Shown here in pieces: positions 48,697-59,557 of a DNA stretch of 64,000 bases (the stretch's first letter is position 1; each line of letters starts with the position of its first letter). The DNA is from Ceraceosorus guamensis (taxonomy: Eukaryota > Basidiomycota > Exobasidiomycetes > Ceraceosorales > Ceraceosoraceae), in contig NW_020290002.1 of NCBI RefSeq assembly GCF_003144195.1, positions 372,001-436,000 of the forward strand. Reading direction: 5' to 3'. A program made the position numbers and the translations under genes. The notes beneath the pieces were generated by a model. The model saw only the letters and a list, made by a program, of their open reading frames with translations. It made no database searches and had not been told where the DNA came from.

Positions 48697-49951
48697 TTAG
48701 ACGATGGTGGGCAGTACAGAGGTAGGCAGCACGAGGCTGCCAGTGCTGCTGCTGGAAGCGCTGGTGGCAGTCGAGGTAGCACCGACGGTGGAGGAGGAAA
48801 CAACTGTGGCCTTGGCTCCCTTGCCGTCAATGTCGTTCAGGGCGTGCTGGGTCTCGAGCTTGCCGTTGGCGCAAGAGCAGTAGAGGGAGTACTTGTCGCT
48901 CTTCTTGCCGCGGACGATTCTCTTGCAGGTCTGCTTCTGAGGCACCGAGCTGACACGAGCGCACTGACGAGCGCATCCGTCGCGGTATTGCTGGCAGAAA
49001 GTGGTGACGGATTGACGCTTCTCGATCTCGACGTCACGGTGAGACAGGCTCTTGGGAACCTCGGCGATGAGCTCAACCTCAGCAGCGCGCTTGCGGAGGC
49101 CAGTGCCAGCGGTCACGCCAGTGGCGACGCTGCCGACCTGGCTGGTGAGAGATGCGATGATGCCGACGCCCGAAGTGGCGGCACCGTCCAGAGCGCTAGT
49201 GACGGTGGGCGCAACATCGTTTCCGATGACCGAGGTGGCAGAGCTGACAATGCCGCCGATCTCGCTCTGTAGACGGGTCAATGCAATGTTAGCAGGGCGC
49301 TCCTCGATCGACTTCGAGATCATCAGATCCGCTACTCACGGTGGCAGAGCTAGCGATGGCACCAGCCTCGCTCGTGGCGGAAGCACCGACGCTGACAATG
49401 GTGGAAGTCACACCGCCGACGACCGAAGTGATCGTGGAAGCACCACCGTTGATGATCGAGCCGATCTCGCTGGTAGCGCTCTCGACGATGGAGCCGATCT
49501 CAGAGGTGGCGCTTCCAATCACAGAGGTGGGGTTGGGAATGTTGCTGGTGACGCCGCCGATCAGGGACGTCTGGCCGGTGGGAAGGACAACGCCGCTGGT
49601 GACCGTGGGGATCAGGCCAGTGGACGTTCCAGTGGAGGTCGAGGACGAGGACGAGGAAGAGGGGTCGGCCTGACCGAGAGTGGGGATGCGGTTGAGAGCA
49701 CGAGTGGTGCGGTTCTTGCCGTCACACTTGCACTTGAAGTTGAACTGACGGTTGCGGGGGGACTTCTTCGTGCAAGTCACGCGGAGGTTCTTCTTGCTGG
49801 GGCAGACGTCAATGCAGGCAGCAGTGAACTTGGTGCAGAATTCAGAAGCTTGCACGCCCTTGGACTGAGGCTGAGGAGCGGCAGCGGCACCACCCATGTA
49901 CATGGCGGCGACGACTCCGAAGAGGAGAGATTGAACAGCGATCTTGACCAT
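48697..49951 (-). CDS. Secreted protein with two homologous Cys-rich modules
   Basis: Two exons, 49951-49340 and 49266-48697, giving 393 residues. A signal peptide (about 1-25, ending GGAAAAP) precedes module A (from C39) and module B (from C295). Both follow C-x6-C-x3-C-x(9,11)-C-x(13,15)-C-x-C and end in similar ALN-containing tails (TTRALNRI and ETQHALNDI), so the modules are internal duplicates. Between them lies a Ser/Thr/Ile/Gly-rich linker with SATSEIGSI-type repeats. Kex2-type sites, GLRKR (ending at 264) and IEKR (285-288), lie just before module B, suggesting cleavage in the Golgi. The C-terminus is Ser/Thr-rich and hydrophobic at the end; a GPI anchor is possible but unproven. I recognise no named family; it could be a cell-wall protein or a secreted effector. 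Confidence 0.8.
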
Positions 49952-52900
49952 TTTGATGAGCTTTGAAAGGGTTTGTGAAAAGTTGAAGCTGAACTGTAGA
50001 GAAGAAGAGTGTCGAAGAGAAGATGAGAAGAAGTGTTTGATGAGGAGAGATGAGAAGGAAGAAGAGGTTTGAACAGGCCCCTCTTATACCTTTCGCGCAG
50101 CCTGCAAGACGGTTCGCAGAGTGCCTGACGATGGGCGGCCAGCTATGCCGTGTGGCAGAGCTGGCTCATCGTGAATGTGTATGTCAGGACCCTGCCTCTG
50201 CGTCCAAGCGACTGCTTTTCGCTACAGCTAGTATGAACGCGGAACCCTCTGTAGGCAGTGTCGAGTGATATGACATTCGAATGCGGAAAGCTCAGACTCC
50301 GACACCAGCTCCTTCCTGCTCGAAAATTCCTGGCGCTGATCGGGCTCGCAGCACTGAACGGCGCCAGAAGGATCGACGGTATGAAGACCATATTGGCCAT
50401 GGCTCGACAGACGACATGAGGGTGGTCGCGTGGCGCTAGAAGCCCTATCGTTCCTAGCCGAGGCACAATCGTAGGCTCTTTGAGACACAGACCCTACCTC
50501 ATTGGAGCGACGCATTCCAGGCGGGCTGTGAATGATGCGAGTGACGCAAGCGATCAGTTTAGCTGCGGTGAATGTTCATCTGTTGTTGGTCGACGTTCGA
50601 CTAGATAGCTCATAGGATAAGACCTGACGGTTGAAAATCAGCCGCTGCATGTCGCACAGGTAGTTGATAGCGTGTGATTTGCCATCAGAAGGGGGCATGC
50701 TGGAAGCGTTCCAGGCTCGCAAGAGGGATGGCGAGATGAGACTGCGACGATCGATACCCGATGCTCAGTGTTCCGCAAGCGGCGAGTTGATGAGCGCAAG
50801 CTCCGCAAGAGCAGGTGAGGAATGGCTGAGGAGGCACGTGCTGTGGGGTTGTTCGAGTTTGACCGAGTCTCTTGAGAGTGTGAATATTGCGCCTCGTCGT
50901 GAGACCGTGAAACTGTCAAGTTTTTGTGCGGAGCTGCGGAGAAGAGGAGAGCGGATTGGGAGACGCGTTGAGCATTGTGAGCAACTACGACAGCTGTTGG
51001 GTCGACATGTGCTCTTTCCGGCGACTGTCAGACGAACGCGAAGCTGCTGATGTAAGGCTCGCGGCGACGCGATCGTCAGAAGAGATCGTGACTCGACCCA
51101 GTTTGGGAAGAGGTCCGGGGTGAAATGGTTGACAGCAGCGCCATGTATCATGGTCAAGTGCGGTCTAGGCGCCGCCGCGCAGAGGCTAGAAGGCGCTAGA
51201 ACGTCTTGGCTATCCCAATAGTATTGGCGTGGCTCATATCACTATGAGATGCTCTGTAGCAACATGCCGCGGGGTCGCTAGAAGAAAGCGGCGCTCACAT
51301 CAACAATGCTGGCAGGCGCACCCAAAGCCGAGGTAAGAAAGTACTCGCGACTACTACTGTCAGGCTGGCTGTGCGGAGGAGGCGACGCGGAGGCACCAAC
51401 CGCCGGTGCACAAGGACAGCCATAGCCTAGGCTTCGAGAGGCTGATGAAAGCCACAGGGCACATGCCTGCTGAGGCCCAGAATTTGCCCAAGAGCGCCAC
51501 AACTGCTGGTGACTTGCACGATCAGCTCGAGTCTCCAATCACACTTGCGATTGATTGGCTTTCTCTGCTGCATCGCGCTGCTTGCGACGCAGCAAAAACG
51601 CCGACATTCTTTCCGGCGTTCAAACCCCGCCCCCGAGCAGTGAGCAATGACGAGCAGCTAAGGGGCGCTCGAACGCGTCCACCGCAGTCGGCCAGGCCAA
51701 AAGTAGGTGATGGAAGACGTGTGAGTAATCTCGTAAATGGACGTCGGATCTGCGCTGGCCAGGCGACTGCAGATCATCGAGCTGGGAGTCGATGCATCAT
51801 CAAGGCTAAGGCTAAAGCTCGGCCCAAGTCTAGCCGCGGGTATGATGATGTGGGAACATGGCAAGTCACCGCAAAGAGGAAGTGAGGAGAGGTGATGAGG
51901 CCAGATATGTTGCGTTGGTCGCGCTTTGGGCTGCGCGCGTCGGAGTTCGATTGGCCGCACGCGAGGCGCGTCCGATGCGGCGCTGCATGTGCGTGCATAG
52001 CATCGTCGATGATCACACACACACACGCCCTGCTCGGCCCGCCATTCGCCATGCGAGAAACTTGCGGGGTGCATACATGCATTTGATTCGCGACCGTGAC
52101 GCTGCAGTAGTCACACAACAGTCGTAAGTGTACGGTACAACAGTCGCACAGTCACGAGCTCACCATTCGTGATTGCATGCGGGCACCATTCACATTCACA
52201 TTCAGATGGCCTCAGCCCTCATGCTTGAGCCTAAACTCCGCCATCAGCCACCCGTGCACCCCTTCCACGCACCACAGTTCCATCGCCTCATCAGTCTTGT
52301 CTTGTCCGAATGCGTCCATCACTCATGCGAAGTAGTAGCCAGTCTCTGTCGGTACGCAGCCGCCACCCCGACGGCACCTCAGAGGGCCGCCGGTCGATTT
52401 CAAGCGTTGAATGGAGGCGTTCGTGACTACAGTATCCCCCCTCTGCATACCCCACCTCAACGGCGCGAGTCCCAGCGGCGGCTTAGGGACAACGCAGCTT
52501 ACTCAAGCAAGCACTCGAAGCCACCGCTCCTCCAAAATACCCACGGCTCACCTTGCGCGCACGACGCATCGGGTCTGTTGGGGACAAATTTCACATACCG
52601 CAGCACCCCGCTCCCTCACCCACTCGGCGTGGTACTCCTCTTTTCTCATTGCACGTCTCACTCCTTTCGGATCACCGCGAGGGCGCAATATGCGGTGCTG
52701 ATCCGATATTGACGTGCCCTCGTCGTCGCTTTGGGCCCTGGAGCCTCTCTTTTCCCTACATCCACGCTATGGTCTCCGAGGAGATCACGTAGCTGCGACG
52801 TGTTCCCGATCGTATTGATACGAGCCTCCCTGCCGTTCCGATCCAAGACGCCTGACCGGTCGCAAGGCACGCGGCTGCGACCCGCTTTGGGCCACCTGGT

Positions 52901-54433
52901 CGCCGTCACGCTGATCGTGCTCCAAGCACCCTCCGCTTTTTCGCCTCAGTGGCCTCTGTCACGACCTCTCCCGTTGATGTGGAAATCGATCCGCATGCGT
53001 ATTGCCGTCGGGTATGGTCAGAATAACACTTGTACCTGATTCGGTCTTTTCCCGATGCTTCAGATTCGCTCGCCGCGAGCAGAGGATCTCCAAGCAGCGC
53101 CCGTTGTGGATCGGGAGTCGTGGCGATTGGTTTGAGACTCCGCTGTGCATAGCAATCGCAAGCGGACTCCTCATCATATTGCGAAGGCCCTTCACATCAT
53201 CGGCAGGTACAAAGGGACCGCAGCGCCGTCGCGTCGCCCTCGGAGTCTTGTTGCTGGTCACGATTGACAATCGTGACTGCTTCTCGAAGAAGAAAAGCAT
53301 CTTCTCCATGGCTCGAGTCGCCTGTGCTTCTGCGCGCAGACTAGATGATATCTCTCCCAGCTCTTCCGCGCTTCCGGGGCGCTGATTGGAGCAGCCGTCA
53401 CCATGCACGTCGTCGCATCCCCTCTTTCGCCTTTAGCTACTCGTGACTCTTGACTCGACGCAGAGACTTGTTCACGTGATCGAGCACCGTCGGTTCAGCA
53501 TCGCGAGGAAAGTCTTGAGTGGCATGTTCATGATTCTGGCGGCTCCGCAAGCCCAGTCCGCCCTCGATGGACCTCGATGGGGCATCGTGGCTTCTAGACA
53601 TCTCGCAATTAGAGCCTCATCAGTCAAGACTCAAATCACAAATCTTGAATGCTCAAGCAAAGACCTGCGCCTACGAGTGCGAGAGTCCCACGTGAGCGAG
53701 CTGACTCCCGGACAATTTTGAATCAGAATCAGTCTCGAAGACGTCTTTGATCGAGAACTCTCTTCTGCTCTGCCGCTCGCTGTGTCGACGTGACCGCGTG
53801 GTCGGCCATTCTCCTTGCATGAGAAAGCAGCACACCATACAGCTGACGTCGGTGCACACGACGAGCCACACACACTCGTGAGTCGCTCCTCACGGACTTG
53901 CGCACGCTTTGCGGTTCTCACCTGATCATGAAGCACAACGACGGACTCATTCAGACTCACCAGTCACCACTGCTCTTGCGCTCGTCTCGTCCGTCGTCCG
54001 CCTCGCCTGCTTGCGTCGTCGGTGCATGTTCGCATAGTAGCGCCAGGCTAACTTTCCTCTCCACAATCACACGGGCCCGGCTACGCCCTCATACATGAAA
54101 AGTTTGAAGTGGCACTTGCAATGTGATTCACGAATTGATGATAGGACGATGGTGGGAGAGCGTGTCTGTCAGTCACAGACAACGACACCACGCTTAGTAG
54201 CTAGGCTCCAGCTTGAGCTATCGAACGCACATGCGAGCGCTCCTCGACAGGCAGCCAGCGATCCGGATACGCAGAGTTGGGTCAGCAGGGGGATGGTCCC
54301 TCGCATCCTCATCCACGGCCCTTCGCTACATTCGTGATTGAGAGCCTGCAAAGCTTGACTAACGTCTGCATCCCACTCGTACCGGCAAGCCACCTCTTTG
54401 AAGGCTCGATCTCCCACCGAGTAAAGCTCCAAG
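49952..54433. other. 4.5 kb gene-poor region
   Basis: Contains the promoter of the Cys-rich gene at its left end and no other gene I can support. Copies of the ATTCGTGATT-type motif occur near 52164, 53263, 54124 and 54332. A 179-codon frame at 52173-52712 lacks domains and a good start context. Confidence 0.5.
50082..50092 (-). promoter_or_regulatory. TATA-like element of Cys-rich secreted gene
   Basis: The minus strand reads GTATAAGAGGG about 130 bases above ATG 49951, with purine-rich GAAGAAGAG sequence between it and the start. Position and sequence are consistent with a strong TATA promoter. Confidence 0.5.
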
Positions 54434-55612
54434 ATGCCAATCACTTCGACGCCAGAGGGCTATTTGGACACGGCCGTCAAATTGACGCAATTCAACGCAA
54501 GGCAAGCCATCTTCATGGCCTTCTGGACTGGATTCATGGGGCTGTTCGCCACAGCATTCGTCTTGCTCTCGACACCCGCGCAAAGGCGCAGACCGCTTTT
54601 CAGCATTCAGTGCATTTTGTTGATCCTCACGCTCATCTACAACGGCATCGACCTTGCTTACACTTACCTCTACACGGCAAATTTCATCGAGCAACTAGGC
54701 CAGAACAGATCTCAGCCGACGCCATGGCCCGAGGCAGAGCCGACCATCGAGATCATGTCGCACCTACTGCCTTTTCTGATCGACTTGACCCTGATCATCA
54801 AGGTGGCTGCCTTCTATCCAAAGCGAATCTACTACGTTGCGTGGAGGAGACTTCTGCCGATTGCGCCGCTCATTGTTGTTGCCTTGGCTCGCCTCGCGAC
54901 GATGATCTACAGCGTTCAGCAATGGTACCTCGGCTACGTCACACTGGATGAGAAGGTGGGGGTCGAGACATCCGATGACAACCCCCTGTGGATCGCCGAG
55001 CTGCGTGCCACGCGCAACGCAACCAAGGCAGCACTGGCAGAGACCATTTTGCAGATAGTGTTCTGCGCTTATGCCTCGGGCATACTCCTCTACAAAGCCG
55101 TCACCTTTCTTAAGCATGCAGAGCGCAGCCCAGCCCTCAAACGAAGCATCGTATTCCTCGTGGAAGCCATCTTGATGTCATTCTTGCCACCACTCATTGT
55201 CCAGATCATTTCGATCGGCCTCACCGCATCTACCTCCTCCAACACGAGCATCAGCTTCGCTGCAGCGTATTGCAGAGCTCTCAACGTGTATCTCAGCATG
55301 ATCTTTTCAATCCTTGCTACATCGTGGTCAACCATACGACTAGCTATCATCGGTAGGATCGGCACGGAAAGATCAGGCGGCATGCATCCAAAGCACTCGC
55401 CGAATCAGGCCGTCGCTAGCCCCGAAGGTCGCCCTGGATCAAGGCAAAAAGGGGCCGATCAGTTTCTGTTCACCTCGATGCTAGGGTCGATTGCTGACAA
55501 GAGTACCGATTCGGAGCAGATGGAAGTATTGAGGACAGACATCTTCGAAAGCCCCACGGGCTGGACACAGGAAACGGACAGATCGAGCGGGAAGGAGCAT
55601 GCGAAAATTTGA
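54434..55612 (+). CDS. Seven-transmembrane protein, possible fungal GPCR-like receptor
   Basis: An uninterrupted frame of 392 residues from ATG 54434. Hydrophobic segments: IFMAFWTGFMGLFATAFVLL, LFSIQCILLILTLIYNGIDL, LLPFLIDLTLIIKVAAF, LLPIAPLIVVALARLATMIY, LAETILQIVFCAYASGILLY, IVFLVEAILMSFLPPLIVQI and YLSMIFSILATSWSTIRLAI. The short N-terminus and about 80-residue Ser/Lys-rich C-terminal tail suit an N-out, C-in receptor. Loop 1 (TPAQRRRPLFSIQCILL) vaguely recalls the region after helix 1 in Ste2-like receptors, but I see no decisive motif, and basidiomycete pheromone receptors are normally Ste3 type. Ligand unknown. Being intronless sets it apart from the other seven-helix gene at 5004. 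Confidence 0.7.
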   Translation: MPITSTPEGYLDTAVKLTQFNARQAIFMAFWTGFMGLFATAFVLLSTPAQRRRPLFSIQCILLILTLIYNGIDLAYTYLYTANFIEQLGQNRSQPTPWPEAEPTIEIMSHLLPFLIDLTLIIKVAAFYPKRIYYVAWRRLLPIAPLIVVALARLATMIYSVQQWYLGYVTLDEKVGVETSDDNPLWIAELRATRNATKAALAETILQIVFCAYASGILLYKAVTFLKHAERSPALKRSIVFLVEAILMSFLPPLIVQIISIGLTASTSSNTSISFAAAYCRALNVYLSMIFSILATSWSTIRLAIIGRIGTERSGGMHPKHSPNQAVASPEGRPGSRQKGADQFLFTSMLGSIADKSTDSEQMEVLRTDIFESPTGWTQETDRSSGKEHAKI

Positions 55613-58600
55613 AGGGGCAACGCAAGGAGCGATGCGTAGCGTCGCACTTCGCTGCGTGCTTACAAAAATTTGGGGGCGTCAGAGCATCGAGAATGCGCTC
55701 TTGTCGCAGACCAACAAGGCGCCAATTCAAGACGATCTTGCGGTTCCACTCTGCGGCGTGTTGCTGGTGCTCCAAAGAAGCTCCCAAGTGCAGAGATCGC
55801 ACATCCGTCATCACGGATGGCGCATTTTGCGTGCCGGCCACGAACTAGAGAGGCCTCCGTACTGCCTCGAGGCATCTTCGAGAAAAATGCACTACTCGCG
55901 CCTTAATACGGTTGACCCCTGGCACCCACAATCGAGCCAAGACTGGGTGCTCTCGCCGCAAGCAGGACCAAATGTTCTAGCGATAGGCACTGACCCTAGC
56001 TGGTACCGACGGGCGATCTCACGGGACATGGAGAGTACATTTCCCAGCATCAGGATGAGGGTCTTCGCAAATGTGTCTCTCGAATGCGACCTGAGGGCTG
56101 CGCCCTCGACCGCTGACTCTGGCTAGGGTACCGTTACGCCCAGCGGTGGTGCGCTTTCAGCAAGACGAGTAGGCGATGCCGCAAAGCATTGAACCTCATC
56201 CGCAGCTTGGAGCAGCCCAGACGAGGCCCGTCGACTACACTCCTGCTGACTCCTGACACGCAAGCGTCACTAGACAGGTGCGGAGAAGCCCACCACCGGC
56301 AGGAGGCAGGAGGCGCGGACTCTGAGGGTCCCATCGCTCGTATCGGCACCGGCCTCAGCACCCGTGCACCCGATGCAGGACAGCACGCGGATGCGACGAT
56401 CGACGGCCAAGCTTTGTCCTCACAGCATTGATGGTGCCTTGGCGCGCGGCTGGACTCTTTCTACTTGGTCAAATTCGCAGCCGTGCATGCTTTCCCCAGC
56501 ATTTGTTGACTGCTAAATTATCTTCGAGGACTAGCGGGACCATGACGCGCAATGACTTCAGGGCCCAAGCGGTAGCTGCTGCGTCCTCACAACGTGCGTG
56601 AGGCAAGAGTTAACGCTCCTCACCATTTCCATCTTTAGGGAACAAGTAGTAGCTAGTATCATTGCTAGTGATGAATAAATCACAGGTCCGAGCCCAGACC
56701 TACGGGTCATTGTCGGGGGCGTGAAGCGATTCATTCTTGCGAAACTTCACCCGACGAAAACTGTCGTTGAAATGCAATCTCAAACCGCTCGAGACCATCT
56801 TGCGGGTCTTGCGGCCAAAGCGGCGCGTTTGCCGACCCGACGGCATAGGGATGGCTGCTTGTCAATGTAATCAATGTGAGGGGACCGCGGGCTGAGCGCA
56901 CGGCTGTTGCACGTCTATGTGTAAGTTGCTGGCCGGATGGCGATTTACGGCATTCGCAAATCACGAGTACAGCTCTTGACTGTGGTCACAGAGGACTGAC
57001 TTAGAATGCGTGTCGGGTGCTCGTGCTCGTGCTCGTCCTCGTGCTCGTGCCCGTGCTCGTGCTCGTGCTCCTATAGCTGTCTGCTTGATCAAGCGTAGCC
57101 TTTGGTGCCCGCCAAGTCGTATGTACGAAGTGATCTACTACTACTATAGCCTGGGACTTGCACACTCTTGACTTGGTACGCAACGCGAAGGGTCGTAAAG
57201 CCGACGTGCCGCGGTCTCACCCTGGACATGCCTTCGCATCGCGTGTGTGTACGCGCTTAGACTCTGCGCGGGACGTCTCTCCCCCCAATGCCACCGGGAT
57301 GGCGCTTAGCGAAAGCGCCTGAACAACGGTGGCCGAAATTGAGAAAGACGGCGGCAGTGTCGGCCTGTCGTGCATGACGATGACCTCCCTGCGCACGGTC
57401 GCGAGAGCGTGGAGTCCGCTCGTGCCTGCATGACAACACCAAGTTTTACATCCGAGAGCCGGGTAAGCGTCACAGCATTTCAGATTTTTCAGGTGGAGTC
57501 TTGAGTCTTGAGTCTTGAGTGTGCTGCAGCTAGCAGTAAAGCTTTTCGCCACCGCGCCGTGTGCACGGTACCACACGTCTCGACAGTCTTGTTCATGCAC
57601 AAGTAGCTCTTTGCTCAACCGAAGCTGCATGCACCACCTCCCTTGGGCGTTCCTCGCTGACGGCGGAGTCCAAAGGAGCTTCACCAGCGAGATGCCGGAG
57701 TTGAGCGCCGAGACGGCGGTGCTGCGTGTGCGTGTGGGTGTGCCGAGTGCCCGACCTACTTTCTTCATCGATCGCGCACATGGAAAAGTGATTTATGCAT
57801 AGAGCACGCTATTCATGCGCAAATTTGACCGTCTCGCCTTCATTCAACTCTTCGGGGTCACACCATTTTGACACTCGGGTCCTGCTGCAGCGCACATGGT
57901 GCCGGGCCCAATTGTTCGGGTTCTCGATCCCTGTGTCTGTCTCCCTAGGCTTTGATGTAGCCCTGCAAAACAGCGCAGAGACAGGCAAGCGCCCATCCTC
58001 GATGCTGCGCTCGTAGCAGCAGCGCAGTTGCCCTCTCTCTTCAGTGCATACACTCACTAGCTGGCGGCCGGACTGTCCGTGTGGCTGCAGTCCCATCCCG
58101 CGACTCTTCTGAGGCAGGATGAGCGGCCCGTCGAAACGATCATAGTGCTCACAGTGCTAGGAAGGCAGCTTTGGTGCAGCCTCAGTAAGCCGGCCTGCTT
58201 TCCCACACGCTCTAAACTACTCCTTCTTTTCTTGTGGGACTTGGCCCGTCTCCATGGCTCCCTTCCGAAATGCAAAATACGTCGGCGCAACATCGTCTGA
58301 TGACGACGTCGTGAATTCGAAGGGCCAGCATTGAGGTCCCTCTGCACATACAGTACACTCTGATTGTGCACACCTACCCACGCTGCCGTACCGCGGCAAG
58401 TCCTGGCACCTCTTTCAGGTCCTCGTCGCTCGCCGTTCTCGTCTTGGCGCTGCATCCACCCTTGCAACTGCACAATCTCACGGCCTACTCGTATGAAGCC
58501 AGCTGCTTGACTCGGGTCCTCGTCTCGTCGCGCCTGCCCTTGAGAAGCTTGTCTGTCAGCCTTCCACGCTCGCTTCAACACACCATAAAAACGAAGTCTA

Positions 58601-58902
58601 CAAAGGCTTTCCAGATCACCATCACGTCTACCACCCAGATCGACTTCCCCGGCTTATTCTGATTCACAGTCACATTTCCAGGAAAGCACTTGTGAGTTAC
58701 AATTTGCAAACGCGGCCAAGCGTGACGGCGCAGAGCGTCCATCACGATCGCGTCGTGGGCTGGACTCCACGCCAACCCTTGCTACCAAGACCAGCATTGC
58801 CATTGCCGTGTCGCTGACTTCTGGCGTGTTGCTCGTCCTGTTGTTCCATGCAGTATTCCACAAGACAGCTCATCGCCGTGCACTCGTCCATCTCCTACAA
58901 CA
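55613..58902. other. 3.3 kb gene-poor region
   Basis: No gene I can support. It holds a GTGCTC hexamer repeat (57017-57071) and three tandem GTCTTGAGT units (about 57497-57524). The right end must contain the promoter of the small secreted precursor gene. Confidence 0.5.
57017..57071. repeat. (GTGCTC)n hexamer repeat
   Basis: About nine units of GTGCTC with two single-base variants (GTCCTC and GTGCCC). Confidence 0.85.
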
Positions 58903-59285
58903 ATGCGCGTCGTCTACGCCTTTGCTCTTGTGGCTTTGCTCGCTTTCGTGAACGCCGCTCCCGTCCTTTCTGCTGGTGAGTCTCGGTTGCTTTCGGGCCA
59001 ATTATCACACCGTCAAGCCACCTTGCTGACGAAGATGTCGTTGCACCTCATCTGGTCACAGACTCGGAGGGACTTATTGTCGAAAGGGACCCAGTCAACG
59101 CGGCTGCCGGGCCACCCAGAACACCTCAATGGCGCCGGGAAGATGAAAGCGCGGAATATGGGGGCGGCCACAACGGCGGCAACTTCCGAAGAGAAGATGT
59201 CGATGTTGAAGCACGTGCAGGGGGACGCGGTGGCAACTGGAAAAGGGACAGCAATGGTATTTGCAGGAACTGCGGCGGTTGGTGA
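58903..59285 (+). CDS. Small secreted precursor with repeated dibasic (Kex2-type) sites
   Basis: Two exons, 58903-58975 and 59062-59285, giving 98 residues. The first 18 residues (MRVVYAFALVALLAFVNA) are a clear signal peptide. The rest divides at R33, RR (49-50), RR (67-68) and KR (85-86) into segments of about 15, 16, 16 and 12 residues. Each basic site is followed by Asp or Glu and, apart from the first, preceded by Trp or Phe. The last three segments end in GGNF, GGNW and CGGW. The final one, DSNGICRNCGGW, has two cysteines that could form a ring. This is the layout of fungal Kex2-processed repeat proteins such as mating factors, Rep1-type repellents and dikaritin RiPP precursors, but I know no family with this signature. 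Splice sites are GTGAGT and TCACAG. The stop follows the last Trp directly. Confidence 0.72.
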
Positions 59286-59557
59286 TGCAAGGAGCCACGC
59301 TGCATCACGAATGTAACAATAGTCTCCAAGCGCAACAGCCTTATTCTTCTCGACACCTTTCCCTCAAGATGCTGTGGGCGTCTTCACCATCCCTTGCTGC
59401 TCAGCATCTATCTGATCTATGCACTACGCGCTCCATCGAATCTCTCGTGTTGTCATCTTATGCTTCAACAACGTTATCGCCGATTACGTCTGCCTTAGAG
59501 AAAGCGCGTGTTTGGCGCGATGCGTCTCGAGATGGAGCACGTCGCAGCCTTCGTGTC

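Noticed and set aside
48643-49966. Two long plus-strand frames (209 and 304 codons) with Gly/Asp/Ala-rich repeats
   Set aside because: Antisense to the Cys-rich secreted gene, which has a signal peptide, paired Cys modules and proper splice sites.
52173-52712. 179-codon plus-strand frame
   Set aside because: No domain, His/Ser/Pro-rich, no splice logic or promoter; treated as chance.
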